DNA of 64,000 bases from Candidatus Wallbacteria bacterium (GCA_016213845.1 JACQZN010000071.1:1-64000); one strand, 5' to 3'; positions 26,801-36,581 are shown, numbered from the stretch's first letter. Numbers and translations are program-made. The notes: generated by a model from the letters alone, not told the origin.

Positions 26801-26872
26801 CAGGAGCGCCACGGAGAGGAAAAGGACGATGATCCGCCCTTCGAGGGCGGCACGGATGAGGTGCGAAAGCAT
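23804..26872 (-). CDS. RND heavy-metal efflux pump (CusA/CzcA family), second system
   Basis: This 1022-residue protein is a full-length HME-RND antiporter with two halves each of six helices and two periplasmic porter regions. The transmembrane-4 signature is AIGALVDDAIIDVENVF, with the paired Asp typical of a CzcA/CusA subgroup different from the pump at 4.5 kb (DFGLVVD). The start is ATG at 26872, 9 bases after the adaptor stop on the minus strand. It drives proton-coupled export of metal ions with the adaptor and channel encoded just upstream. The exact metal is not readable from sequence. Confidence 0.92.
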   Translation of the reverse strand: MLSHLIRAALEGRIIVLFLSVALLIGGSLVAVRLPVDVLPDLTAPTVTVLTEAHGLAPEEVETLISFPIETALNGASGVRRVRSSSGIGISVVWVEFDWSTDVYLARQVVNEKLQLVGATLPPDVGRPMLAPISSVMGEILFLGLTSDNADPLELRSTADWLVRRRLLAVPGVSQVIPIGGGVRQYQVQVSPVKLAAFGVTFQEVIRALEQSNANTSGGFLLASGQEYLIRGVGRIASVDDIGETVLAEHAGTPVKVSHVASVGVGMAPRLGVGSIDAKPAVVLGVLKQPGANTLEVTAKIDSVLDELEKLLPAGMQLRRNALRQADFIETALTNVEHALRDGAILVVVVLYFFLASVRATFITMTAIPLSLLVAILTFRLSGTTINTMTLGGLTIAIGALVDDAIIDVENVFRRLRENHHKPPEKRRSNLDVVWHASNEIRPSMVFATLIIILVFLPLFFLSGVEGRLLAPLGFSYIIALFASLIVSLTVTPVLCFYLLAKPKVLEWEGEGPVLRLLKRGYGPWLRVALAHRWLVLAPSAAALAIALAALPGLGRAFLPEFNEGALTISAVTLPGTNLPESDKLGSLLEKRLHTVPEVLSTARRTGRAELDEHAQGSNGAEVDVRLKLGGRPRHEILADVRKAIRGIPGMVLNVGQPISHRIDHLLSGTRSAIAVKLFGLEMPEMVTLANRIEDEMAKVPGVVDLSVEQVSDIPELRIAFDRKAVARYGMRVGELAEELEAAFAGRVAGQILEQGRTYDLVVRYDAAVKGDVESISNALFDAPSGLKVPLKMLAKIERRAGPNTINRENVQRKVVVSCNVQGRDLGSVIEEIRQRVSSGVKLPDGYYVTYGGQFESEQEARRTIGILSLVAVAGIFVLLYMALGTARLSIITMTNLPLALIGGIASVYLTGGVLNVASLVGFITLFGIATRNGVLMITHYQHLISEGKSRAEAVFQGSLERLAPVLMTALTAGLALVPLILAGGEPGNELQAPMAAVILGGLVTSTVLNMFVVPVLFDRYG

Positions 26873-26881
26873 CGTTGGCTC

Positions 26882-28426
26882 CTAGTGGGCGTGGCCGTGT
26901 TCGGGGATCGTCTTGGAGACGGATTGCAGGTAGATCTCGTAGCCCCCGACGGTGGCCACCCTCTCGCCCTCCGAGACCCCGCTGACGAGCTCCACGAAGC
27001 CCTTCTGCCGGGCGCCCGTGCGCACTCGGCGCTTGCGGAAACTCTCGCCTTCGGGCTGTACGAAGACCACATCCCGACCACCGTCGTCATAGACGGCCGT
27101 CTCCGGGACGGCGAGGACCTGCTGCCCGCCGCCCGTGTCGATCTCGATGTCGACGAACTGCCCGATCAGCAACCTGCGCGCTTCGTTGGCGACCTCGAAG
27201 ATGATCGGCACCGTGCGGGTCTTGGTGTCCACGAGCTCGCCGACCGTTACGAGGTGCCCCGACAAGGACTCCAGAGTCAGCGGCTCCTCCACGCCGAGCA
27301 GCCGGAAGCTGGCGTTCGAAGAGGTTCTGACGGCGGCGATGTCCGGCTCGAACACGCGGCCGACGATCCAGACCCGCGAGGGCTCCAGGATGGTGAAGAG
27401 CACCTCGGCTGCGTCCACCTGCTCGCCGGCAGAGGCATGTACCTGAACGATTGTCCCGTCGATCGGAGAGAGGACCTGGTACTCCTCCAGCCCCCGCGTG
27501 CCCGTGCTGGCAGAGCCTGCCTGCCGGGAACGGAAGTATCCGAGCCGCTTGATGGACGCGGCGGCGCGCTCCTGTGCGAGCGCTCGCTGCTTGCGCGCCT
27601 CGTCGAGCTCCCGGCGCGCCACGGCGCCCTGGGCCGCCAGCCGCTCGGCGCGCTCCAGCGTTCGCGCGGCGGCAGCCAGCTCGACGGACGCCTGCCGGTC
27701 CTCCAGCTCCAGCTGGGTCCGGTCGACATCGGGCGGAGTCGCCGGCGACAGTACCGCCAGCGTCTCGCCCGCCCGCACCTGCCGTCCCAGCAGCGGCCAG
27801 ATCCCGCCGCGCGGCGCTTCGAGCCTTCCCGCCTTCGGCGTGTGCACGTGCCTTTCGCTGCCGGCCCGCGCCGTGACGTCACCCACTGCGTGGACCGAAC
27901 GCCCTATGCGGCGCTTCGTCACCTTCGCCGTCGCGAACGGGATCTGCCATTGCTGCTCCTTGAGGAAGGGCACCTCTTCGCCGGGGACCTCCTGCTGCGG
28001 CGCGTCTTTCACGTCTGCCGCGGTCGCGTTCACCTGCGTCTGCAGGGTGAAGCGATCGCTGGCGCCCGGGCTGGTGAGCGCGATGGTCACTCGCGCCGCC
28101 CCGGCGCTCGCGGGCACGACGGTGGCCCCGAAGATCCCGGGGATCCTGGGCGGGTCCGCTTTCGTCCGGACCGGCGCGGCGCCGGCCACCTCGAGCGTGA
28201 CGTCCACCGTGCCGCTCGCGACCGGAAGGAACTTCTCGGAGTCGCGCATGTCGGTCAGGTGAATCGCCATCCGTGACGGCTGCCCGACCACGAGCGGGGA
28301 GAACTCGACGAAGAGCTCCGCTTGCGGCCCCCAGATCGTGAAGGCCAGCGGGTCTGGCTCCTCGGCCGGGCAGGTCGCGGAGCCGAGGAGTAAAAAGAGG
28401 AACAGAGTCGTTTTCGAGATCGTCAT
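26882..28426 (-). CDS. RND periplasmic adaptor with N-terminal YtkA-like domain
   Basis: This 514-residue protein has a signal peptide (about 1-21). An N-terminal beta-rich domain (about 30-135) has the G-x-F-x-A-x-x-x-P-x-x-A-G pattern (GIFGATVVPASAG) of YtkA/FixH-like Ig-fold domains. It is followed by a standard CzcB/HlyD membrane-fusion region with barrel-sandwich halves (GRLEAPRGGI and VLSPIDGTIVQVHASAGEQV) and a long coiled-coil hairpin (about 240-300). The C-terminus ends in a His-rich tail, EHGHAH, a possible metal site. It links the inner-membrane pump to the outer-membrane channel and is the middle gene of the operon. Confidence 0.87.
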   Translation of the reverse strand: MTISKTTLFLFLLLGSATCPAEEPDPLAFTIWGPQAELFVEFSPLVVGQPSRMAIHLTDMRDSEKFLPVASGTVDVTLEVAGAAPVRTKADPPRIPGIFGATVVPASAGAARVTIALTSPGASDRFTLQTQVNATAADVKDAPQQEVPGEEVPFLKEQQWQIPFATAKVTKRRIGRSVHAVGDVTARAGSERHVHTPKAGRLEAPRGGIWPLLGRQVRAGETLAVLSPATPPDVDRTQLELEDRQASVELAAAARTLERAERLAAQGAVARRELDEARKQRALAQERAAASIKRLGYFRSRQAGSASTGTRGLEEYQVLSPIDGTIVQVHASAGEQVDAAEVLFTILEPSRVWIVGRVFEPDIAAVRTSSNASFRLLGVEEPLTLESLSGHLVTVGELVDTKTRTVPIIFEVANEARRLLIGQFVDIEIDTGGGQQVLAVPETAVYDDGGRDVVFVQPEGESFRKRRVRTGARQKGFVELVSGVSEGERVATVGGYEIYLQSVSKTIPEHGHAH

Positions 28427-28440
28427 GTCGTGTCCTTCCT

Positions 28441-29694
28441 TCAGTGCCCGGGCGTCAGCAGGCGCCCGGACGCCTCCTCCAGATCGATGAAGGCCGCGCG
28501 GGCGGCCTCGGCCTGCCGGATGTAGCCGAGCCTCGATTCGCGCTCGAGCCGGTAGGCGTCCAGCAGCTCCAGCAAGCCGTGTTCGCCCTCGGCGTACGAT
28601 GCCGAGAGCGTCGAGAGAATCTGCTCGGGGCGCTCCAGCAACTCCACTCGGGCAGCCCCGAGCCGCGCGCGTTCTGCATCGTAGGCGTTCCAGGCTGCGT
28701 GGAGCCTGGCAAGCAGCCCGGTCGCCAGCGCCGACTGCTCACGCTCCGCCACGCCGAGGCGCGCGCGGGCCTCGGCCTTTTCACGTTGGCGGCGATCGTG
28801 GATCGGCAGGTCGATCGCCAGCCCCACGGTGAAGCCACGTTGCGTCACGGACTGGTCGTAGTCGAGCGAGCCACCGAAGACCGCGAAATCGGGCCTCGCC
28901 TCGCGATGGGCCTGCTTCAGTTGGGCCCGGGCCACGTCCTTGCCACGCTCGAGCTCGACCTGGTCGGGGTGTCGTGCCAGCGAGTCGTCGGGCGGTCGGG
29001 CGACCTCCGGCGGCTCGAGTGGCCCGCGCAGCTCCAGCGGCTCGGAGTCGCCCAGTCCGAGCACTCCGGCCAGCAGTGTGCTCTGCCGGGCGAGCTCGAT
29101 CGCAGCTGCCTTGAGCTGGAGGTCGAGCTGACCCGCTTCGGCCGCCAGCCGCATCACGTCGTACTTAGAGGCGAAGCCTTCCTGCTCGCGCTTGGCCAGC
29201 TTGGACCGCAGGGACTCCAGTCGGTTTGCGCTCTCCCGCTGCGCCTCGAGGAGCTGCCTGGCCGCCAGCGCACGGAAGAACTGGCGGCGGAGCCCGATGA
29301 CGAGACCGAAGAGCTCCCTTTCGACGGAGGCCTGCGAGCTCGTCAGCTCGGCCTGCGCGGTGGCAAGCCGGGCTCCCAGCTTGCCTGGGGCCAGGATCGG
29401 GTGGCTAAGCTTCACCGTATCCTGGCGGGAGCCGACGACTCCTGCCTTGTCGGGTAGCGCCTCCACCTCCACGGCGAAGGTCGGATTGGGGCGAACGCGG
29501 GCCCCGGCCTGCCCCGCGCGCGCAAGCTCCACCCGGGCCCGCAACGCGAGCGCCTTCGGACTTTCGGTCAGGAATCGGGCGGTCGCCGCCTCGAGATCGA
29601 GCGGCTGCGGGCCGGCGGCGGCCGTCCGGAGCCAGACGAGCACCAGGACGAGCGGCCCTAGCCGCGCGATCGAACGCGATCGAACGAAGAACAT
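28441..29694 (-). CDS. Outer-membrane efflux channel, TolC family, second system
   Basis: This 417-residue protein has a signal peptide (MFFVRSRSIARLGPLVLVLV to about AAAG), then repeated helical segments of the outer-membrane efflux protein family. The ATG at 29694 is chosen because AAGGAGG lies just upstream (minus strand, about 29699-29705); a longer frame to 29757 lacks a ribosome-binding site and a signal at its start. It is the first of three genes for a tripartite metal exporter, in the order channel, adaptor, pump, which is the reverse of the 3-9 kb operon. Confidence 0.88.
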   Translation of the reverse strand: MFFVRSRSIARLGPLVLVLVWLRTAAAGPQPLDLEAATARFLTESPKALALRARVELARAGQAGARVRPNPTFAVEVEALPDKAGVVGSRQDTVKLSHPILAPGKLGARLATAQAELTSSQASVERELFGLVIGLRRQFFRALAARQLLEAQRESANRLESLRSKLAKREQEGFASKYDVMRLAAEAGQLDLQLKAAAIELARQSTLLAGVLGLGDSEPLELRGPLEPPEVARPPDDSLARHPDQVELERGKDVARAQLKQAHREARPDFAVFGGSLDYDQSVTQRGFTVGLAIDLPIHDRRQREKAEARARLGVAEREQSALATGLLARLHAAWNAYDAERARLGAARVELLERPEQILSTLSASYAEGEHGLLELLDAYRLERESRLGYIRQAEAARAAFIDLEEASGRLLTPGH

Positions 29695-29795
29695 GAATCC
29701 TCCTTGAGGGCGAGGCCCGGCGCGCTGCACCTGCGCACGGTCTCGCGTGAAACGCACCCGGGCGCTAAACGGCGCCCCGGATCAGACGCGTGGGG

Positions 29796-30170
29796 TCACG
29801 CCTGGACAGGAGGATCTCGAGACCGACGGAGTCGGCCGGGCGGAGGCTGCGTATCTTGCCGCGTCGAACGCAGCAAGTCCTGGCCCTCGTCCGGCACGAA
29901 GAGCATGAGTGCCGAAGCCAGGACCACCGCAGTCGTCTGACCCTGCGTCAGGAGCTCGGTGCCACCGGACGATTTCGAGTGACTGTGTCCGAATGCTTCG
30001 TCTGCCGGCCCGTCCGCGGCGAGCGTGACAGCGTGCTGGTGGCCCGGCATTCCCCCGTGCTCGGCAATATGGAGGAGCTCCTCGGCAGTCCCGATGGCCA
30101 GCACGAGCAGCGCCGCGACGCCCAGCAAGGCCCACGGCCGGCAGGCCATCGAGGTTCGGGAGGTCGGCAT
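29796..30170 (-). CDS. Small His-rich membrane protein preceding the efflux operon
   Basis: This 124-residue protein has an N-terminal hydrophobic helix (WALLGVAALLVLAIGTAEELL), then a His-rich exported stretch (HIAEHGGMPGHQH, FGHSHSKS), a second hydrophobic segment (TAVVLASALMLFV) and an Arg-rich tail. It sits about 100 bases upstream of the channel gene on the same strand. His clusters at the membrane surface suggest metal binding or sensing for the exporter. No family was recognised. The ATG at 30170 or 30149 could be used; upstream sequence to 30448 is repeat rather than coding. Confidence 0.55.
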   Translation of the reverse strand: MPTSRTSMACRPWALLGVAALLVLAIGTAEELLHIAEHGGMPGHQHAVTLAADGPADEAFGHSHSKSSGGTELLTQGQTTAVVLASALMLFVPDEGQDLLRSTRQDTQPPPGRLRRSRDPPVQA

Positions 30171-30257
30171 CGCGGGGAGGATATCACAAGGACGCGAGAG
30201 CGTGAACCGGGAACTCCGCAGGGGGAGCGCTCGCAGTTCCTGTGCCAGCTCCCCGCT

Positions 30258-30360
30258 CATCCTGAGCTTGTCGAAGGGCAGGCTGCCGAGAATCCACTCT
30301 GAGCCCGAATTGTGGTTCGACAAGCTCACCACCAACGGGCTAGTGACCCATGAACCGCGC
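30258..30360. repeat. Dispersed repeat with GAGCTTGTCGAA inverted arms
   Basis: GAGCTTGTCGAA (30264-30275) and its exact complement TTCGACAAGCTC (30316-30327) form a 12-bp inverted repeat. The right part, from about 30289 to 30360 (GAATCCACTCTGAGCC ... TGAACCGCGC), recurs with changes at 47930-48032. Related 'GCTTGTCGA' half-sites occur at 59573 and 61780-61806. It is a REP-like intergenic repeat found between genes, not a gene. Bases 30171-30448 otherwise hold no gene. Confidence 0.7.
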
Positions 30361-30448
30361 GCGCACCCCTCCACTTGGCCGCGGCGGTACGCACGGCGGG
30401 CGTACCGAGCGCTACAATGGCAGCTACAGCGTCGAATCGAGGACCATT

Positions 30449-31129
30449 GTGCAACCGAGAAGCTCCGAGAACACGGCAGACCGCGGCACCCGGCCGGGCA
30501 AACAGCCGAGGCCAAGCTGGGCGGTGGCGCCGCTTGGGTTCTTGGCCCTCGCCTCACCCCTGCAGGCCGGCGGGGTCTCCTTCCTGCCGCTGGTGCTGGC
30601 GGCAGGGATCGCCGCGATCCACGTGCCCATCTACCTGCTGCTGTTGCTGGCTGCCGCCGCGGCGGGACCGGCCGGACAGACGCCACGGGGCCGCTGGGAC
30701 CGGCGGCAGTACCTGGCGGCAGCGAACCTGCATGCGGGGTTCTCGGAGCTGGGAGCGGTTCTCTTCATGGTCGTCTGGGCGGCGCTGGCTCCCGACGGCG
30801 AGAATCTCTCTGCCCTGTTCGGTCTGGCCGTGTTGCTGGGCGCGCCGTGCATTGCTCTGGCGACCGTGAGGGGTCTTCCGGACACCGGTCCGCACCTTCT
30901 GGAAGTAGCCTCGAAGGCTCGGTGGATTGTCTTGCCGGCGTCCGGATTTCTCTGCCGGGGCGTCCCGTTCTTCGAGGAGGCCTTCACGTGGCTTGGGCTA
31001 GCATTGCTCGCGACCCCGCTGCTGCTCATCGCGAGATTTGCGCTCGACGGCGTGGTCTGGTCAGCAAGGCAAGTTCAGGGCCCGGTGGCCCTGCCCTCCA
31101 AGGAGCCACCGGATGGCTCCGGAGGATGA
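30449..31129 (+). CDS. Hypothetical membrane protein
   Basis: This 226-residue protein has about five to six hydrophobic segments: LGFLALASPLQAGGVSFLPL, AAIHVPIYLLLLLAAAAAGP, GAVLFMVVWAALA, FGLAVLLGAPCIALAT and WLGLALLATPLLLIARFAL. It has short polar loops and a Pro/Gly tail. The GTG at 30449 follows GAGGA by 4 bases; frames starting further upstream read into the dispersed repeat. No motif or family was recognised. It is convergent with the pYEATS-like gene, with which it need not be functionally linked. Confidence 0.55.
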   Translation: MQPRSSENTADRGTRPGKQPRPSWAVAPLGFLALASPLQAGGVSFLPLVLAAGIAAIHVPIYLLLLLAAAAAGPAGQTPRGRWDRRQYLAAANLHAGFSELGAVLFMVVWAALAPDGENLSALFGLAVLLGAPCIALATVRGLPDTGPHLLEVASKARWIVLPASGFLCRGVPFFEEAFTWLGLALLATPLLLIARFALDGVVWSARQVQGPVALPSKEPPDGSGG

Positions 31130-31151
31130 ACCCAGGCGCGATCGACCTGGC

Positions 31152-31982
31152 CTACCTGGTGGTCAGCTCCTCGAGCGCGGCCACGCGCACGTGGGCACGG
31201 TGCCTGGAGCCGTCGGCGAAGAGCAGCATGGCGTACGCGTTGAAGCTGCCCCAGCAGACGTCCGTGATGGCGAAGCCGCTGGCCCGATCGGACACCGCGC
31301 GAATCGGGCGCGCGAAGGTCGGGTGGAGCACGTACTCCACCTCCAGGACCTGCTCGAGCTGCCGAGCGTCACCCGCGAGCCGGATGGTGAAGCGTGTCGA
31401 GCGAGTGGCGGTCGCTTCACGTTCCAACTTGAACCCGAGCCCGGCCGGCATCGCTCGCGGCAATGGCTTCGGATAGGGTACGGCGGCTGAGAGTGAGATG
31501 ACCTGGCGAGTCGAAATGCGGCCGAATAGATAGTGCGATCGGACCGAGACCTTGGCCGTCAGCGTGTAGAAGCCGAACTCGCGGCGCACCAGCTTGAAGT
31601 CGCCGGCCCCGTCGCGGACCGTGACGGACGGCTGGCGCGTCACGGGAGGGAAGACGTACTCGACCGATTCGATGTCGAGACCGTCGCCGTCCTCGGTGCG
31701 CTGGACCCGCGCCTCGTACCAGAAGTAGGAGGAGCTGCTTCCGAACCGGGACGTGAGTACCAGCCGGAGCCCGTCATTGGCGGCGCTCGCCCGCGTGTGC
31801 CGGCCCGAGAAGTCGGGCGGCTGCGGCTCGCTGGGCGGAGCCGGGGCCGCCCTGCCAGCGGCCGGGCCGGCGGAAGGAAGATCGTCGAAGCCGGCGCCTG
31901 CAGGCTGAGCCGTCACGCTCGCGCTCGCCACCATTGCCAGGATCAGGAACCCGCCCCAGTGAAGGCTGCTGCTCATCCTCAT
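31152..31982 (-). CDS. Exported protein with two prokaryotic YEATS-like (pYEATS) domains
   Basis: This 276-residue protein has a signal peptide (about 1-25, cleaved near SVTAQ), an Ala/Pro linker and two beta-sandwich-like units. The first (about 80-160) has VQRTEDGDGLDIESVEYVFP, FGFYTLTAKV and SHYLFG. The second (about 185-270) has LEQVLEVEYVLHPTFARPI, the SGFAITDVCWGSFNAYAML core and a final RVAAL strand. The pattern V-x-Y-x-L-H-P-x-F ... G-F ... W-G-x-F is that of pYEATS domains, usually attached to cytosolic or membrane effectors. A secreted tandem form without any other domain is unusual. The start at 31982 fits the signal peptide. Confidence 0.6.
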   Translation of the reverse strand: MRMSSSLHWGGFLILAMVASASVTAQPAGAGFDDLPSAGPAAGRAAPAPPSEPQPPDFSGRHTRASAANDGLRLVLTSRFGSSSSYFWYEARVQRTEDGDGLDIESVEYVFPPVTRQPSVTVRDGAGDFKLVRREFGFYTLTAKVSVRSHYLFGRISTRQVISLSAAVPYPKPLPRAMPAGLGFKLEREATATRSTRFTIRLAGDARQLEQVLEVEYVLHPTFARPIRAVSDRASGFAITDVCWGSFNAYAMLLFADGSRHRAHVRVAALEELTTR

Positions 31983-32031
31983 CTTCTGTCCTCCAACATC
32001 TCGGGCGCCCGGTGGGCGCGCCGTTTGCAGT

Positions 32032-33249
32032 CTAGCGCGCACCGGCCAGCCCCGCCAGGATCGCCCGCGTCTCGGCGACCATGCGGTCCCGCGATAGCCG
32101 CGCCACGGCGTCGGCCCGGGCGGCGATGCCCATCCGGGCGCGCAGCTCCGCGTCGGCGGCCAGCTCGTCCATCGCCCGGACCAAGCCGCTAGCGTCACCG
32201 GGCTCGATCAGCCGACCCGTGACGCCGTCGACCAGCGCCGAGCCGACTCCCCCCCGCCGGGTCGCGATCACGGGCTTGCCGCAGGCGAGCGCCTCGGCGA
32301 CGGCCAGCGGCAGCCCCTCCCAGCGCAGCGTCGGCAGCAGGAAGACGTCGCAGGCGGAGTAGCACCGCGCGATCTCCTCGGAGGCGACGTGCCCCAGGAA
32401 GTGCGCCAGCCCCCGGGCCGACAGCGGCCGCGCCAGCTCGCGCAGCTCGGGCTCGGCGGGGCCGCTTCCGGCGATCAAGGCGTGAACGGGTCTTCCGGAT
32501 GAAGCCAGTCTTGCCAGCGCCTCCAGGCCGACATGGAATCCCTTCTCCCAGAGCAGCCTCCCCGCCATCAGGAAGACGACCTCGGCGTCCGGAATCCCCA
32601 GCCGCCCGCGCAGCTCGGCGCCTGCGGGGACGTCCGGCCGGAAACGGTCCGTGTCGACGCCGTTCAGCACGCAGTGGACGCGGTCCGCCGCAGGCCGGTA
32701 CTGGCTGCGCATCGCAAGGGCCAGCTCCCGGCTCACGGCGATGAGCGCGTCCATCGCCAGGAAGCTCCGATCGCCCCGGCAGAGCTCCCGGACCACCCGG
32801 GGCGCCCGCGCGATCACCTTGAGCCGCGCCAGCAGCCCCCGGGCCGACGCCCAGCTGCTGAAGTACTCCCAGCTCATCAGGCCGTGGAAGATGGAGGCGC
32901 ACGGGATGCCGAGCTGCTCCCGGGCCGGGCTCGCGACGTAGCCGCGGGCGCCGGCGCTCTGGCCGACCACCACATCCACCGGCTCGCGCGCGTGCAGGGC
33001 GAGAAGGCAGGCGACGCTCGCCTCGAAGTAGCCGCCGCCGTACTGGCCGGTCGTGGTTCCCGGCAGGTAGAGGATGCGCGTGCCGCCACTTTCCTCTTGC
33101 GCCAGGCCTCGCGGGTGCGCCGTCGTCACCAGCGTGACTCGGTCGCCGCCGGCCGCAAGCGCCCGGGTGAGGACGGAGCCGTGAACCTCCATGCCGCCCG
33201 CTCCGGCGCCGTGCTCCAGCACCGAGCGGCCCATGAAGCAGATGTGCAT
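32032..33249 (-). CDS. Glycosyltransferase, GT4 family
   Basis: This 405-residue protein begins MHICFMGRSVLEHGAGAGGM, the nucleotide-fold first strand of GT-B enzymes. It later has GVDTDRFRP, the donor-site strand FLMAGRLLWEKGF and the E-x7-E motif in RWEGLPLAVAEALACGKPV. The ATG at 33249 replaces a longer frame whose N-terminus is out of register with the family. It lies between a tailoring methyltransferase and the pYEATS gene, downstream of GDP-deoxysugar genes, so it probably adds a sugar (possibly 6-deoxy-mannose/rhamnose) to a surface glycan. Confidence 0.87.
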   Translation of the reverse strand: MHICFMGRSVLEHGAGAGGMEVHGSVLTRALAAGGDRVTLVTTAHPRGLAQEESGGTRILYLPGTTTGQYGGGYFEASVACLLALHAREPVDVVVGQSAGARGYVASPAREQLGIPCASIFHGLMSWEYFSSWASARGLLARLKVIARAPRVVRELCRGDRSFLAMDALIAVSRELALAMRSQYRPAADRVHCVLNGVDTDRFRPDVPAGAELRGRLGIPDAEVVFLMAGRLLWEKGFHVGLEALARLASSGRPVHALIAGSGPAEPELRELARPLSARGLAHFLGHVASEEIARCYSACDVFLLPTLRWEGLPLAVAEALACGKPVIATRRGGVGSALVDGVTGRLIEPGDASGLVRAMDELAADAELRARMGIAARADAVARLSRDRMVAETRAILAGLAGAR

Positions 33250-33260
33250 GATGCGGGGCC

Positions 33261-33887
33261 TCAGCCGGCCGCGCCCGGTTTCCTGGCGGCGATGAGGACG
33301 CCGCCCGAGAGGAACTCGCGCAGCAGGTGCCCCGTCGCCAGGCGGCTCCACCGGCGGAACTTCTCCGGGTCCAGGACCGGCACGCGCTGGAAGTCGGAGA
33401 AGCCGGCCTGGCGCATCAGGGCCTCGACGTCGGCGAAGGTGAAGTAGTGAAGGTGGCCGCCGTCGTAAGCCGAGGGATCGTCCGAGGTCGAGGGGAAGCG
33501 GCCCTGGAAGAGGATGCTGACCAGGTGCTTCCAGTAGCGGATGTTGGGCGTGCTGACGAAGACTCGCCCTCCCGGCGCCAGCACCCGGTGCACCTCGCGC
33601 AGCGCCTGGAGCGGCTCCCGCACGTGCTCCAGGACGTCCAGCATCGTGGCCGAGTCGAAGGCGCCGCCCGCGTACGGCAATCCCGTCCTGTCCAGATCGA
33701 CGCGCGTCACGAAGACGCCGCGCGCCCGGCAGCGGGCAGCCCGTTCGGCGTCCAGCTCGGCCCCGTGGAGCTCGGGGTAGCGCGCGGCCACGAGCGACAG
33801 GAAGTGGCCGTCGCCACAGCCGACGTCCAGCAGCCGGCGGCCGCTTCCGGCGAGGGAGGCGGCCAGATCGGTGCGGTTCGCCGCCAT
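33261..33887 (-). CDS. Class I SAM-dependent methyltransferase
   Basis: This 208-residue protein has motif I LLDVGCGDGHFL (about 19-30), the acidic end of strand 2 in ELDAERAARC, motif II FDSATMLDVLEHV (about 76-88) and motif III LREVHRVLAPGGRVFVSTPN. This is the Methyltransf_11/12 type common in polysaccharide gene clusters. The start codon lies 19 bases downstream of the gmd stop and its own stop is 11 bases from the glycosyltransferase start. It may methylate the sugar or lipid-linked glycan. Confidence 0.85.
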   Translation of the reverse strand: MAANRTDLAASLAGSGRRLLDVGCGDGHFLSLVAARYPELHGAELDAERAARCRARGVFVTRVDLDRTGLPYAGGAFDSATMLDVLEHVREPLQALREVHRVLAPGGRVFVSTPNIRYWKHLVSILFQGRFPSTSDDPSAYDGGHLHYFTFADVEALMRQAGFSDFQRVPVLDPEKFRRWSRLATGHLLREFLSGGVLIAARKPGAAG

Positions 33888-33906
33888 CGGTCTCCTGGCG
33901 CCAGTG

Positions 33907-35834
<1,928 letters not shown>

Positions 35835-35936
35835 CGCGCCGCCATGGTACCATGGCTCGCCCCGCGGCCTCCTGCCCGACACTGAATCGCTCCAATGGAC
35901 CGATCGAGTCTTTGAAAAGCGAAGATCCCGTGGCCG

Positions 35937-36006
35937 GAAAACCCGTGGCGTCTACCTGTACCGGGTTTTCGAGAAAACCCGGTACAGGTAGACGCCACGG
36001 GTTTTC
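35937..36006. repeat. RPE-like palindromic element, intergenic copy
   Basis: Two perfect 34-bp arms (35937-35970 and 35973-36006) surround a 2-base centre. The core arm CGTGGCGTCTACCTGTACCG is identical to the in-gene copy at 45591-45667. Open reading frames cross it on both strands; one translation includes NPVQVDATGF, the counterpart of NPVQVDATDF in the in-gene copy. It lies between the deoxysugar reductase start and the response-regulator stop. As RNA it would form a very stable hairpin and may end the regulator transcript. Confidence 0.85.
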
Positions 36007-36029
36007 GCCACCGGACTTCGGGGCTCCCT

Positions 36030-36581
36030 TCAACGACGCAGCTTCTTCCAGAGCGCGTTGCGGCTGATCCGCAATCGCCGCGCGGCCTCGGCCCGCCTGC
36101 CGTGCGTCGCCGCAAGGGCTCTGTCGAGCTCCTCGCGCTCATGGTGCGCCATCGAGATGGCCAGCGGCTGGATGCTCTCGAGGTCGGGCCGCCGCACCAG
36201 GGAGCCGCATTGAGACGCCGTCAGCTCCGCCAGGCCTTCCCGAAGCCGGGCCTCCAGCTCCTCCACGCGGAAAGGTTTCGTGATGAAGTCGAAAGCGCCG
36301 CTCCTCATCGCGTCCACGGCCAGCGGGACCGTTCCGAACGCGGTCATCAAGATGACGACTGATGGCGGCTGAATCCGCCGCACGTGCTGCAGGATCTCCA
36401 GTCCGCTGGCTCCCGGAAGCTTCAGATCGGCCACCACTGCGTCGAACCGCACGCCCGAAAGCAGCCGCATCGCCTGCTCGCCGTTCTCCAGGTCGCGCAC
36501 CCGGTAACCCCGTTCGAGCAGGTAGTCGCGCGTCAGCTGCCTGAGCAGCGCCTCGTCCTCGACCAGCAGCACGGAGGTCAT
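36030..36581 (-). CDS. Response regulator: receiver plus Fis-type DNA-binding helix
   Basis: This 183-residue protein has a receiver domain with Glu8/Asp9, phospho-acceptor Asp52 (VVADLKLPG), Thr80 and Lys102 (FITKPF). A C-terminal Fis-like helix-turn-helix follows (about 145-183, AEAARRLRISRNALWKKLRR). It has no AAA+ sigma-54 activator domain between them. The start ATG at 36581 overlaps the kinase stop by one base (TGATG). It probably controls the divergent molybdoenzyme operon in response to the adjacent kinase and binding protein. Confidence 0.85.
   Translation of the reverse strand: MTSVLLVEDEALLRQLTRDYLLERGYRVRDLENGEQAMRLLSGVRFDAVVADLKLPGASGLEILQHVRRIQPPSVVILMTAFGTVPLAVDAMRSGAFDFITKPFRVEELEARLREGLAELTASQCGSLVRRPDLESIQPLAISMAHHEREELDRALAATHGRRAEAARRLRISRNALWKKLRR

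Noticed and set aside
30025..31476. 483-codon plus-strand frame spanning two gene regions
   Set aside because: It reads through a repeat and is antisense or out of frame to better-supported genes.
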